Assembly: GCA_028278335.1 (NCBI GenBank)
Contig: JANQEN010000065.1
Span: 40,309-104,308 of the forward strand
Source: Chitinivibrionales bacterium
GTDB taxonomy: Bacteria > Fibrobacterota > Chitinivibrionia > Chitinivibrionales > JANQEN01
Direction: 5' to 3'
DNA: 64,000 nt
How positions within the stretch are numbered: the first letter of the stretch is position 1; every line of letters begins with the position of its first letter. Below the pieces are notes generated by a model. The model was given only the letters and a program-made list of their open reading frames with translations. It did no database searches and was not told where the DNA came from. Shown piece by piece: positions 17,697 to 26,322 of the stretch. The translations under genes were made by a program, and so were the position numbers.

Positions 17697-18051
17697 TATT
17701 CTCCTCTTTCTTTGTATAGAGATTCTTTCCACATTTTGGACAGGTTGAGGGGCGCATAAAGGGTTTATAGGACGTGCGGTTGCACTGGGTACAATAGAAG
17801 GTATAGAGCCTGCTTAAAACAAAAAGAACTCCCAGTAATACCGCCAGTGCTATAAGAACAGGCTTAGGAGTTGCAAGCATGAGTGTAAATTTAATAATGA
17901 GTCCTGCAACGATGATAAAGCTTACAGAATCAATAATGAGCTTATACCGGTTCTCCTTGGCCATACTTCGTAAGGTAAAGAGTATCACTCCTGTAGCCAC
18001 GAGCATGAGCACATATACGGTATAGGATTGGGTTTTTAAAAGAGTAAGCAT
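17683..18051 (-). CDS. Membrane protein with C-terminal zinc ribbon
   Basis: 122 aa. Hydrophobic segments at about 10-28, 40-60 and 65-82 are followed by CTQC (near 87) and CPKC (near 104), a four-Cys zinc ribbon on the cytoplasmic side (inference). No family name is recognised. It lies 5 bp after the threonine dehydratase stop and overlaps the next small gene, so it belongs to a three-gene operon whose logic is unclear. Confidence 0.7.
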   Translation of the reverse strand: MLTLLKTQSYTVYVLMLVATGVILFTLRSMAKENRYKLIIDSVSFIIVAGLIIKFTLMLATPKPVLIALAVLLGVLFVLSRLYTFYCTQCNRTSYKPFMRPSTCPKCGKNLYTKKEENNDEL

Positions 18052-18056
18052 GGGGA

Positions 18057-19031
18057 TTAGCTCTCCTGATTAAGTAAGCTCTTTAAGGTTTCCAAACCAA
18101 TATTAGCTCCGCAGAGAACAATGGCAACATTTTTCCCTCGAAATCGTTTGTGTGTTTTTCTATAGGATGCCACAGCAACTGCAGCAGCTCCTTCAATCAT
18201 ACAATGGTGGGTCTCCATGACGAATCGCAGCGAGTCAGCAATCTCCTCTTCGGTGACTGTCACACATTCATCAACAAGAGATTGACAAAGCTCAAAGGTT
18301 ACCGATTCGGGCTCCAATCCTCCAGCTGTTCCGTCAGAGAGGGTTGGGAGTGAAGGAATATCAAGAATCGAACCAGCTTTTATTGATTCAATCATCACCT
18401 TAGAGTTCTCCGGTGAGCAGCCCATAACCTGGATACGAGGATTGATGGATTTACAATAGGCTGCTATGCCGCTTATCAATCCGCCACCGCCAAGAGAGAC
18501 AAAGAGCACATCAATCGAAGCCAGTTGATCCATAAGTTCTACACCAATAGTACCTTGGCCTGCAGCAACAAGCAGATCATTGTAGGGAGAGATGTAGGTC
18601 TGCTTGTTTTCCTGAGCAACACGTCGCGCCTCACCCTCGGCCTCAACACAGTCGTTGCCAAATTTTTCAATTGGTGATCCCAACATGGTGATAGTCTTAA
18701 GCTTTGCCGGTGATGCTGTGTGCGGGACATAAATGGTTCCTGTGATACTACACACTGAACAGCCATAGGCTACCGCAGCGCCATGGTTGCCTGTTGAGGC
18801 AGCAACAACACCCCTTTTTTTCTCCTCAGGAGAAAGAGCCAATAGTCGATTTAAGGCTCCGCGGACCTTAAAGGAACCCGTATACTGGCTATTTTCCATT
18901 TTACAATAAACCGAAGCACCTCCCCATTGAGAAAGTGCCAATGATTTATCTAAAAAAGTCTTTCTTATATAGGGACGTATCCTCTGTTCTGCTTTTTTAA
19001 TCTCTTCTACAAATTCTGGTTGAGTGCTCAT
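18057..19031 (-). CDS. Threonine/serine dehydratase, PLP-dependent
   Basis: 324 aa from ATG 19031 (MSTQPEF). The PLP-lysine motif GSFKVRGA has Lys55, followed by the asparagine loop STGNHGAAVAYG and the phosphate-binding SLGGGGLISG. There is no C-terminal ACT regulatory domain, so it matches the short catabolic TdcB type rather than biosynthetic IlvA; it could also act as serine dehydratase or racemase. It would convert threonine to 2-oxobutyrate, a substrate that the 2-oxoacid:ferredoxin oxidoreductase elsewhere in the window might use (inference). A TTG eight codons earlier is possible but has no ribosome-binding site. Confidence 0.88.
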   Translation of the reverse strand: MSTQPEFVEEIKKAEQRIRPYIRKTFLDKSLALSQWGGASVYCKMENSQYTGSFKVRGALNRLLALSPEEKKRGVVAASTGNHGAAVAYGCSVCSITGTIYVPHTASPAKLKTITMLGSPIEKFGNDCVEAEGEARRVAQENKQTYISPYNDLLVAAGQGTIGVELMDQLASIDVLFVSLGGGGLISGIAAYCKSINPRIQVMGCSPENSKVMIESIKAGSILDIPSLPTLSDGTAGGLEPESVTFELCQSLVDECVTVTEEEIADSLRFVMETHHCMIEGAAAVAVASYRKTHKRFRGKNVAIVLCGANIGLETLKSLLNQES

Positions 19032-19306
19032 GTTTTTTATAGTATACCTTTTCAAAAAAAAAAGATGCCCCTTAAAATAGCTTTATTCCAATAGCTGTAC
19101 CTACTGGAAATCAAAGAATTTCTACAGCTTGCTTTGGCCTATTTCTTTTATAAACAGCATTTGTGTGACATAAAACTACACTTTCTATTATTATAAAAAA
19201 CTAATGGAAAATTTACACACTTCTGCTTTCACTTTGAATGCTTTTTTTTTATATTCTAATTTCACGTATAAAGAAATACTTATCAACTTTAACACAGGGA
19301 TTTGAT

Positions 19307-20110
19307 ATGAAAAAATCGATACTCGGAGCAATCATTGTTTTAGGGCTTTTATCGGTCATGTGCAATAAAAAAGAGGACGGTCTCTTTCTTCTTCTTGACT
19401 ATAGCGGAAATGAACAGTGGCTCTACTCCTTTGAATACAAATCCCAGGGACTTTTTACGCAAAAAGATTCAACAACCTCCATGACAACACTCATCAACGG
19501 GACCCTGACGGGCACGTCAGCAGATGCAGAAAAGCTCAGCCTTAAGGCCGGAGACATTACCATAACCTCGGACATGGTCAAAGATGAAGAGAAGCAGGCA
19601 TTAATTGATCAGCTTAATAAAGCAACCTATGACCTCTCTCTAAAATTGGGCTACCCCACGGTCGATACAACAGAAAAGCTCCCTGAAGGAAGCTTTCATG
19701 ATTGGGATCTCTATCGCCAATTCGCAAAACTGCTCCCCACACTTCCCCCAAGTAAAGTAAAGCCAGGTTTTAACTGGGAACGTACCGCGACCCTTCCGGT
19801 TCGGACTGATCAGGGTAATCTTCCCTGCGAAGTATATCGCTCCTACACCTTTGACAGTCTCTCTACTAAGCAGGATTTAGCCTATATTAGCTGGCAAGTT
19901 CGTTATGCTGTTGAAAAAGAGGTTATTGACAGTGGCAATATTATGAAACAGATACCGGTAGCCGGTTTCGGTGCAGGATCTGCAGTATTGGATGTTAAGA
20001 AGAACTTTATTAAAGAGGCAAAGATGAACTTTGAGTCTCCGGTTGCCTCAATCGGTGATATCACCGTCAACTGGTATGAAACAGCTGTTATTACGTTGAA
20101 TTCAAAATAG
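19307..20110 (+). CDS. Putative lipoprotein, DUF-like, 267 aa
   Basis: The start at 19307 follows AGGGA and gives MKKSILGAIIVLGLLSVMC, a signal sequence whose Cys19 could be a lipidated residue, although Met before Cys is unusual. The rest is predicted soluble and beta-rich with no motif I recognise. It is a single gene, convergent with the PfkB kinase 14 bp downstream. Probable location: periplasm or outer membrane (inference). Confidence 0.65.
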   Translation: MKKSILGAIIVLGLLSVMCNKKEDGLFLLLDYSGNEQWLYSFEYKSQGLFTQKDSTTSMTTLINGTLTGTSADAEKLSLKAGDITITSDMVKDEEKQALIDQLNKATYDLSLKLGYPTVDTTEKLPEGSFHDWDLYRQFAKLLPTLPPSKVKPGFNWERTATLPVRTDQGNLPCEVYRSYTFDSLSTKQDLAYISWQVRYAVEKEVIDSGNIMKQIPVAGFGAGSAVLDVKKNFIKEAKMNFESPVASIGDITVNWYETAVITLNSK

Positions 20111-20124
20111 TATTAACAAATCTA

Positions 20125-21027
20125 CTATGCACCAGGGCGTTCCCAATCCTCACAATTGGGAATGCCTGTACGCCCACCAAGCTTTAAGGTAATCTGGGCT
20201 GCGGCCCAAGCACCAAAATCCAAACACTTTTCTATTGGCCATTTTTGCAAAAGTCCATAAATATAACCAGCATGGAAGATGTCTCCACACCCGGTTGTAT
20301 CAACAGGCTTAACTGGATAAGCTGGCCTTTGAATCAGTGTCTCTTTGTGGAGTGCAACATATCCTCGAGCACCTAAGGTAACTCCTACAAGGGAGGCACC
20401 AAGCTCTGCAAGACGATGACAGGCTTCAATGGGAGCATCCTTACCAACCAGGGAACGGGCAAAGGGTTCACTAACAATAACATGATCAGCTAAGCGTGCT
20501 ATATCGAGCATACCCTCTCGTAAGGTGCCTCCATCAAGCACCACAGGGACACCTGCCTCATTGGCTGTTTTACATGCCTCAATAGAGGCTTCCATAAAGA
20601 GTCCATCGGTGTGGACTATCTTGGCGTGAGAGATTTGTGACAGATCTACCTCATCAGCTTTGAGCGGTGCCCCTGAGGGACGCTGCCAAAATATGGTCCT
20701 GTGTCCAATTCCTGGCTCTGCCACAATGAAAGCAAATTGAGAAGATGCATTGGTTCGACAAATCAGACCAGAAATATCAACACCCTCCTCAACCAAAGAG
20801 TGTTTAATGGCATCGCCAATGAAATCGTCACCAATGACACCAAAAAAGGAGGAGGATACACCCCAGCGAGTAAGTGCTACAAGGGCAGTAGCAACCACTC
20901 CGCCACCCTGTATGGTCATGTTGTTAAACTCACACTTTAAATTAGCTGCAGGAAACGCATCAATTGTTCCAAGATAATCTAAGCTACATTGACCAATACC
21001 AAAAACATCGCTTTTCTTTGTAAGCAT
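20125..21027 (-). CDS. PfkB family carbohydrate kinase
   Basis: 300 aa. N-terminal GGGVVATALVAL (residues 41-52) is the sugar-binding glycine motif; DTTGCGD (243-249) is the C-terminal PfkB signature with Asp249 as catalytic base. Family members phosphorylate ribose, fructose derivatives, adenosine and similar substrates. The context gives no clue to the substrate. It stands alone, convergent with the lipoprotein gene; a MITE lies about 70 bp upstream of its start. Confidence 0.87.
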   Translation of the reverse strand: MLTKKSDVFGIGQCSLDYLGTIDAFPAANLKCEFNNMTIQGGGVVATALVALTRWGVSSSFFGVIGDDFIGDAIKHSLVEEGVDISGLICRTNASSQFAFIVAEPGIGHRTIFWQRPSGAPLKADEVDLSQISHAKIVHTDGLFMEASIEACKTANEAGVPVVLDGGTLREGMLDIARLADHVIVSEPFARSLVGKDAPIEACHRLAELGASLVGVTLGARGYVALHKETLIQRPAYPVKPVDTTGCGDIFHAGYIYGLLQKWPIEKCLDFGAWAAAQITLKLGGRTGIPNCEDWERPGA

Positions 21028-21100
21028 GCTGTGTAATTTCTCCCAATTTTTTTGTTTCTATAGTTAAGGAATATATGACGAAATGAAAAACCAAATTAAA

Positions 21101-21354
21101 CCCAGATTATGCAATAGAAATAAGGCTATATAGTTATTTTATTGCGTTGCATTAGAATAACATTTTATCGTAAAACAAGATACAAAGGGGGAGCCAGCAA
21201 GATCACGTGAGTACATTTGTTACTGCTTGCCCTCAAATGCAGGTTCACCGTTTAGGTGAAACTGAATTTGTGGATGCAAGCAGTTAAAAGGGGCGAGGGA
21301 AGCTTGCTGCAGGGGGATTTCCCCCTGAATGATTTTTCTAATGCATAATCTGGG
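21101..21354. mobile_element. MITE, 254-bp variant, copy 2
   Basis: It has the same terminal inverted repeats (CCCAGATTATGCA) as the 164-bp copies and is flanked by TTAAA at 21096-21100 and 21355-21359. The body is different: an imperfect palindrome centred on TTCACC-GTTTA-GGTGAA near 21249, with ACTGCTTGC in both arms and GGGGGATTTCCCCC near the right end. No coding capacity. Confidence 0.8.
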
Positions 21355-21391
21355 TTAAAAATATATCTAAGAAGGAGTGAAAATTAATTAT

Positions 21392-21620
21392 ACCTAAATT
21401 GAGCGATTGTTTTGAGGAAAGGTTGCGTCAAATGTGCTACTACTGGGTTCGCTAAAAACGGAGCTTAACCTGGAAGGTTAAGTGAGTATTTTAAAGAATC
21501 TCAGGAGTAGTGCAGATGACGTGAAATTTTCCACCGGGCAGGTACAATTAAAATGCAGCTTTGGCTGCTTTTACCTTACCCAGCTGAATGAAATGAAAAA
21601 TAAAATCGCTCATTTTAGGT
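21392..21620. mobile_element. Possible second MITE type, 229 bp
   Basis: A 17-bp inverted repeat (ACCTAAATTGAGCGATT, one mismatch) bounds a stretch with no gene. Unlike the other family, the interior is not palindromic; it has small hairpins (CTTAACC-TGGA-AGGTTAAG). No clear target-site duplication is visible and there is only one copy here. Confidence 0.4.
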
Positions 21621-21714
21621 TACATCTCCAGCTCATTCATATATTTTCAAATATCGACTTGGATGCCAGTAATTTTTATAGTTGCCCTAGGGGCACTTAA
21701 TGTAAGATATAACT

Positions 21715-22542
21715 ATGTCAAAAAGCTCAATTGTTTCCTGGATCAATGATATACTGGCAACCTATATTCGACGACGGGGTCCTTTATTGGCAAAGGGAAT
21801 TGCCTATAGCTTGCTTGTGGGTTCCATGCCCTTTCTCTTTCTCTCCTTTTCAATCACAAGCTTTTTATATAAGTTTGCCCCCCATTTACAGGATGCAGTG
21901 AGTGTTCAGATAGACAAGTTCCTTCCTTTACAGGCCAGTGAATTTCTCTTAGAACATATTGAGCTTGCAGTGCGTGAATGGGCATCGGTAGGTGTAATTG
22001 GTATTGCAATCCTACTCTTTGTGGCAAAGGGAATTTTTGAGTCTATGGAGAGTGGCATCTCTGCAATCATGGGAATTGACCAAAAACGTGCAATCTGGCG
22101 TTCTCAGCTATATGCCTTCCTCTTTACCTTAACAGCAATCCTCTTTTTAATTGGAGCCTCTATTGGCAACACCTTCTTTACCGCCTGGTTGCGCACCTTC
22201 TCACTACACCCAATGATCTATACCACCATTCTAAAAACCTTCACCATTATGATTTTGACTTTTGGCATTTTTACCCTGTACAGCATTGCCGCAGGTGGCA
22301 AACTACGGCCCTTTATCTCACTCTTTATTTCACTATTGGTGGCAATATTGTGGCGTTTAGCAGTCATTGGTGGTAAAATTGTAATCATTCAATCGGGAAA
22401 ACGGGCAATCATTTATGGAATCTTGGCAGGGTCAGTACTCTTTCTATTTTGGTTAAAGATCTTCGCCCATCTCATCCTATTTGGTGGCATTATTATTCAA
22501 CGGAGCAGCTTTGATGAAATAGAGGGGCACATAGTAACCTAA
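21715..22542 (+). CDS. YihY/BrkB family inner-membrane protein
   Basis: 275 aa with about six membrane helices and the family hallmarks: a cytoplasmic N terminus rich in basic residues, AKGIAYSLLVGSMPFLF near 25-41, and a final helix pair with GSVLFLFWLKIFAHLILFGG. YihY proteins (once miscalled RNase BN) have no settled function. The ribosome-binding site is weak. It is monocistronic, downstream of two MITE-like elements. Confidence 0.85.
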   Translation: MSKSSIVSWINDILATYIRRRGPLLAKGIAYSLLVGSMPFLFLSFSITSFLYKFAPHLQDAVSVQIDKFLPLQASEFLLEHIELAVREWASVGVIGIAILLFVAKGIFESMESGISAIMGIDQKRAIWRSQLYAFLFTLTAILFLIGASIGNTFFTAWLRTFSLHPMIYTTILKTFTIMILTFGIFTLYSIAAGGKLRPFISLFISLLVAILWRLAVIGGKIVIIQSGKRAIIYGILAGSVLFLFWLKIFAHLILFGGIIIQRSSFDEIEGHIVT

Positions 22543-22607
22543 CTGGAATCCATTACTGACTTCCGATGGAAAATGTGCCCATCCAAGAGAAAGACTTGCT
22601 TTAGGGG

Positions 22608-22814
22608 TTATGCCAGTGGGTCGCTCTCTTCGTCTACCCCCTCAACCATTTCTTGGAAGTCTTCCATGTTCTTGCTGGCAAGATCTACATTTTCAAAATC
22701 CAACTCTTCAAATGACTCAGCCTTGTCATTTTTCTCATCATCATCAAGGAAATCTACAGCTTCATCACCTTCATTGAGTGTTGCATCTTCATCGTATTCG
22801 TCATTTCTGAACAT
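22608..22814 (-). CDS. Small acidic protein, 68 aa
   Basis: The start at 22814 (MFRNDEYDED) has a strong AGGAGG; a longer start at 22898 does not. Nearly half of the residues are Asp or Glu, with no hydrophobic core, so the protein is probably disordered and cytoplasmic. No family recognised. The good ribosome-binding site is the main argument that it is real. Confidence 0.6.
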   Translation of the reverse strand: MFRNDEYDEDATLNEGDEAVDFLDDDEKNDKAESFEELDFENVDLASKNMEDFQEMVEGVDEESDPLA

Positions 22815-23031
22815 ACACTCCTCCTGAAAAAGAAACCATACTCTCTGCAAAAACCCAGATGCATAATTTTCTCCTAAATTATACCCGTAACCGAGCAATT
22901 ATTTCAAGATTTTTTTTGTAAACTTAATCTAACCAGCCTATTTTCAAGAAAATCCAAGGGAACATTTTTCAACTCTTTTAATTGTTGAGCGACCTTGATT
23001 AACAAAGAACTAATGTTTTATCAATATACCC

Positions 23032-23060
23032 TTGACAAGGTTGCTGTATTTTTGTATAAT
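23032..23060 (+). promoter_or_regulatory. Consensus sigma70 promoter of the tetR-efflux locus
   Basis: TTGACA (23032-23037), a 17-bp spacer and TATAAT (23055-23060): an exact consensus, about 36 bp before the tetR start. Such a strong promoter fits a gene that represses itself. Confidence 0.75.
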
Positions 23061-23080
23061 TGACCCAACATCAACAATAT

Positions 23081-23094
23081 TGACTTTGGAGTCA
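23081..23094. promoter_or_regulatory. Candidate operator palindrome before tetR
   Basis: TGACT-TTGG-AGTCA lies between the -10 box and the ATG at 23097 and covers the GGAG ribosome-binding site. It may be the TetR binding site or an RNA hairpin masking the site. Confidence 0.4.
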
Positions 23095-23096
23095 GA

Positions 23097-23744
23097 ATGA
23101 AAGACGCGAAATCTAATCGCGAAAATATTATACGAACCGCCAAAATAAATCTCATCTTAGATGCAGCGCTCAAACTCTTTTCGGAGAAGGGTTTTCATAA
23201 CACCCGTTTAGAAGATATAGCCCGTGATGCTGGCTTTTCCAAGGCCTCTCTCTATACCTATTATAAAGACAAAGAGACAATCTTTTTACGGTTGGCTATT
23301 CGTGTTTTTTCTGAACTGATTGAAACTCTGCATGAAAGAATTGATGAAAAAAAATCATTTTCTCTAAACTTGGAACTACTGCTTAAAACTATATTTTCTA
23401 CTCTTGGAGATCATGCTTCAATTTTTTTGACCATTACAAATTTCATGGCCATTAACATTCTCAATAAAATGTCTCTCTATGAAGAGCACCAAGAGGATGT
23501 GACCGCTCTCAAAGCACTGTATGATGACATAATCGAAACCTTTTCAATAATTATTGCCAAGGGGCGAAAAAAGAGAGAGTTTAAAAGCACACTGGATAAT
23601 TTAACACTAACTAAAATGCTTGGCTCCCTTATTCGGGGCAAACTCTTTGAATGGAAATTAAGTGGAAAAATTGATGATGTTGACAAAGCCATAGAAGAGA
23701 TAATGCAATTTAGTAGCAACGGATTTGGATTTGCAAAGAATTAA
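23097..23744 (+). CDS. TetR/AcrR family transcriptional repressor
   Basis: 215 aa. The N-terminal helix-turn-helix (about residues 20-63) has the typical ILDAALKLFSEKGF, TRLEDIARDAGFSKASLYTYY and KDKETIF segments. The ligand-binding helical domain follows. It precedes a three-gene efflux operon on the same strand by about 90 bp, so it most likely represses that operon and itself in response to an exported compound (inference). Confidence 0.9.
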   Translation: MKDAKSNRENIIRTAKINLILDAALKLFSEKGFHNTRLEDIARDAGFSKASLYTYYKDKETIFLRLAIRVFSELIETLHERIDEKKSFSLNLELLLKTIFSTLGDHASIFLTITNFMAINILNKMSLYEEHQEDVTALKALYDDIIETFSIIIAKGRKKREFKSTLDNLTLTKMLGSLIRGKLFEWKLSGKIDDVDKAIEEIMQFSSNGFGFAKN

Positions 23745-23835
23745 AAAAAGTTGGACAATAAATTGCTTATTAAATCGTCATATAAGGTTATTTAAAAATC
23801 TACAACTGAAAATTATAAATTAGAAGTAATAAACC

Positions 23836-25251
23836 ATGACCATTAATCTTAGTAAACTATCAATTATCGTTCTGTTTTTATGCAGTATTCTTTTTGCTGA
23901 AGAGTATACGCTGGAAAAGATTCTGGAACTTGTTAAGGACTGCTCCGATGATATTGCAGTTGCAGATCTTGAATTTGCCGCAGGCAAAGAGGAGCTTAAA
24001 TTCTATCAAGCAGAGGCAATGCCCAATGTGTCTTTTAATACGGGAACCTCATATCTAAAACAATCTATTAAGGCACAATCCTATACGGCCTCTGAAATTA
24101 TTCAAATACTTGATGAAGCAAAATTAACACACATTAATGGTATCACATTAAATTGGGGTCTCAGCCTCCAACAGCCACTGGTTACCTTTGGCAGAGTGTT
24201 GAATGCTCTAAAGATTGCTCAAATTAGACGCAACATGCTTGATGATGTATTGGTTCTTAAAAAGGACCTCTATTACCTTTCGGTTATTCAAGCTTATAGC
24301 ACGCTCATGAGTTCCCAGAAAAAATTGGCTATAGCAGAAAAGTCCTTAGATCTTGCAGACAAGCTGCTCAATCGCATGGATGTAGAAATGCTTACGGGTA
24401 AAGGTATTCGAAGAGACTCTTTACGTATCCAAGCCAATGTTTATAAGGCAGAATCGGATCTGCTTGCTGCACAATCATCCCATAGAATCGCTATAAGCCG
24501 TATGGCTAAATTGACTGAATTAACCATGCCCTATGATGAGACATCATTCCGCTATAATGCCTTTGGTTGGGCCTCGGATGTCCCACGAAATAGCGAAGAC
24601 GCTATAAGCTATCAATGTAAAGTTAAAGAGTATGAAGCATCTATTTTACTTTATAATAAGGATTATGAACGAGGCAAACTTCTGCCATCTATAAATTTAA
24701 CTGGTGGCGTCTCCAATGAACTAATGATTCCTGACACATCAAAAATCATGGACAAATTAAGAACACATTTCATGCAAGGTGGCCAATCCGGGCCAGATAC
24801 AGGATTCACTGAAATTCTTCCACCAAAGTATAAAGATTATTTTAATCATGAATTTTTCAATTACTCAATTGGCCTACAACTAACCTGGAACATCTTTGAT
24901 GGTCGTCGCTCCTTTGCCAAGTATAAGCAAGCACAAATCAACTATCAAAAGGCAGAGCGCGAATTAAAAATCCTCCGAGAGGAAAATCAGGAACAGATAG
25001 AAGAGGCACGAAGTGCCTTAATCTCCTTGGATAAAATGACCGAAGCATCACATCTTCAATTTGAATCGATCGGCCAAGCATTTAAGCAAGCTACCGAGGA
25101 TTATAAAAATGGATTTATCGACTATACAACACTTTTGGAAATGGAGCAGCAACTTAAGGAAGTAGAAATGGGAATAATCGGACTTAATATGCAAAGACTT
25201 CTTGCTGTTGCCCAATATAAAATCGCCTTAGGCATACCACTTGTGAAATAA
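23836..25251 (+). CDS. TolC-like outer membrane efflux protein
   Basis: 471 aa with a signal peptide (1-20, after SILFA). Two internal repeats of long helices with beta segments match the OEP/TolC family; QQPLVTFGRVLNALKIAQ and LTWNIFDGRRSFAKYKQAQ are the equivalent barrel/helix junctions of the two halves. It forms the outer-membrane channel of the tripartite pump encoded with the two following genes, 9 and 12 bp apart. Confidence 0.9.
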   Translation: MTINLSKLSIIVLFLCSILFAEEYTLEKILELVKDCSDDIAVADLEFAAGKEELKFYQAEAMPNVSFNTGTSYLKQSIKAQSYTASEIIQILDEAKLTHINGITLNWGLSLQQPLVTFGRVLNALKIAQIRRNMLDDVLVLKKDLYYLSVIQAYSTLMSSQKKLAIAEKSLDLADKLLNRMDVEMLTGKGIRRDSLRIQANVYKAESDLLAAQSSHRIAISRMAKLTELTMPYDETSFRYNAFGWASDVPRNSEDAISYQCKVKEYEASILLYNKDYERGKLLPSINLTGGVSNELMIPDTSKIMDKLRTHFMQGGQSGPDTGFTEILPPKYKDYFNHEFFNYSIGLQLTWNIFDGRRSFAKYKQAQINYQKAERELKILREENQEQIEEARSALISLDKMTEASHLQFESIGQAFKQATEDYKNGFIDYTTLLEMEQQLKEVEMGIIGLNMQRLLAVAQYKIALGIPLVK

Positions 25252-25260
25252 GGACCAATC

Positions 25261-26310
25261 ATGAAATTATCAGTAATACGGATAGGTATACCAACACTTC
25301 TTTTATTGCTCTTTGTACTTTCCTGTACTAAGAAACAGGAGAACACTCCCGAGGAGACACAAATAGCTCAAGACACTATTCCAGTCTCAGTTATATCAAT
25401 AAAAAATCAAGACTTTGCTCAATTCGGTGAATACTACGGTAATGTACAAGGCATCAATGAAGCTACCATTATCTGCTATGCCGGTGGTCAGGTTGAAAAA
25501 ATATCGGTGAAAGAGGGCAACTATGTAAAAAAGGGGAAATCCTTAGCGCGGATTGATGCGGAAAAGTTCAATACCGCCTATGAAACAGCCCAGCTCAACG
25601 AGAAGATTGCCAAGGATAATTACGAGCGTCTTAAAAAGCACCTTATCACTGGTAATGCCTCTCAGTTTCAGGTTGATCAAGCAAATTTAGCCTGGCTTAA
25701 TAGCCAAACTACCCGGATCGATGCGCAAAAAGCCAAAAAGGGAGCACTCTGTATAGCACCGATGAGCGGTATTGTCACAGCACGCTTTATTGATCGCTAT
25801 CAAGAGATTGCCCCAGGGACGCCGGCCTTTACAGTGACGCAATTACATAAAGTCAAGATAACCATTGGTATTCCCGAGAGCGAAATTGAAGGCGTACAAG
25901 AGGGCAATGAGGCAAAAATATCCTTTAGTATCTATCCTGGACGAACCTGGAAAGGTGCTGTGCATCGTATAACTCGGGAAGCCTCTAAAATGAGTAAAAC
26001 CTTTCAGGCGATTCTCTATTTTGACAATCCTGAAAAGTTGATTAAACCTGGGTTAACAGCCTATGTAAAACTTACCCTTGCTAAAAAAGCTAATCAAATT
26101 GTCGTACCGACCAATGCCGTGTTGGCTGATGGAACTGAAAATTATGTCATGGTTGTTAACAATAACAGCGCTCTTAAAAAAACCGTTACCCTGGGAGAAA
26201 ACAATAAAAACCAAACCATTGTTACCAGTGGTTTAGAAACTGGTTCTAGCCTTATTATTAGAGGTCACCATATTGTTTCCACTGGATCTCCTGTGAAAGT
26301 TATCAATTAA
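25261..26310 (+). CDS. RND efflux periplasmic adaptor (membrane fusion protein)
   Basis: 349 aa. A lipobox (FVLSC, Cys near 22) suggests an inner-membrane-anchored lipoprotein. A biotinyl-lipoyl-like domain (GGQVEKISVKEGNYVKKG), a helical hairpin (about 105-155), a second lipoyl half (APMSGIVTARF) and beta-barrel domains follow in the usual HlyD/AcrA order. It bridges the RND pump and the TolC-like protein. Confidence 0.9.
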   Translation: MKLSVIRIGIPTLLLLLFVLSCTKKQENTPEETQIAQDTIPVSVISIKNQDFAQFGEYYGNVQGINEATIICYAGGQVEKISVKEGNYVKKGKSLARIDAEKFNTAYETAQLNEKIAKDNYERLKKHLITGNASQFQVDQANLAWLNSQTTRIDAQKAKKGALCIAPMSGIVTARFIDRYQEIAPGTPAFTVTQLHKVKITIGIPESEIEGVQEGNEAKISFSIYPGRTWKGAVHRITREASKMSKTFQAILYFDNPEKLIKPGLTAYVKLTLAKKANQIVVPTNAVLADGTENYVMVVNNNSALKKTVTLGENNKNQTIVTSGLETGSSLIIRGHHIVSTGSPVKVIN

Positions 26311-26322
26311 AGCCGAATTCTT

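Noticed and set aside
21482..21700. 72-codon frame inside the inverted-repeat element
   Set aside because: Contained largely in the 21392-21620 element, not family-like, no clear start signal.
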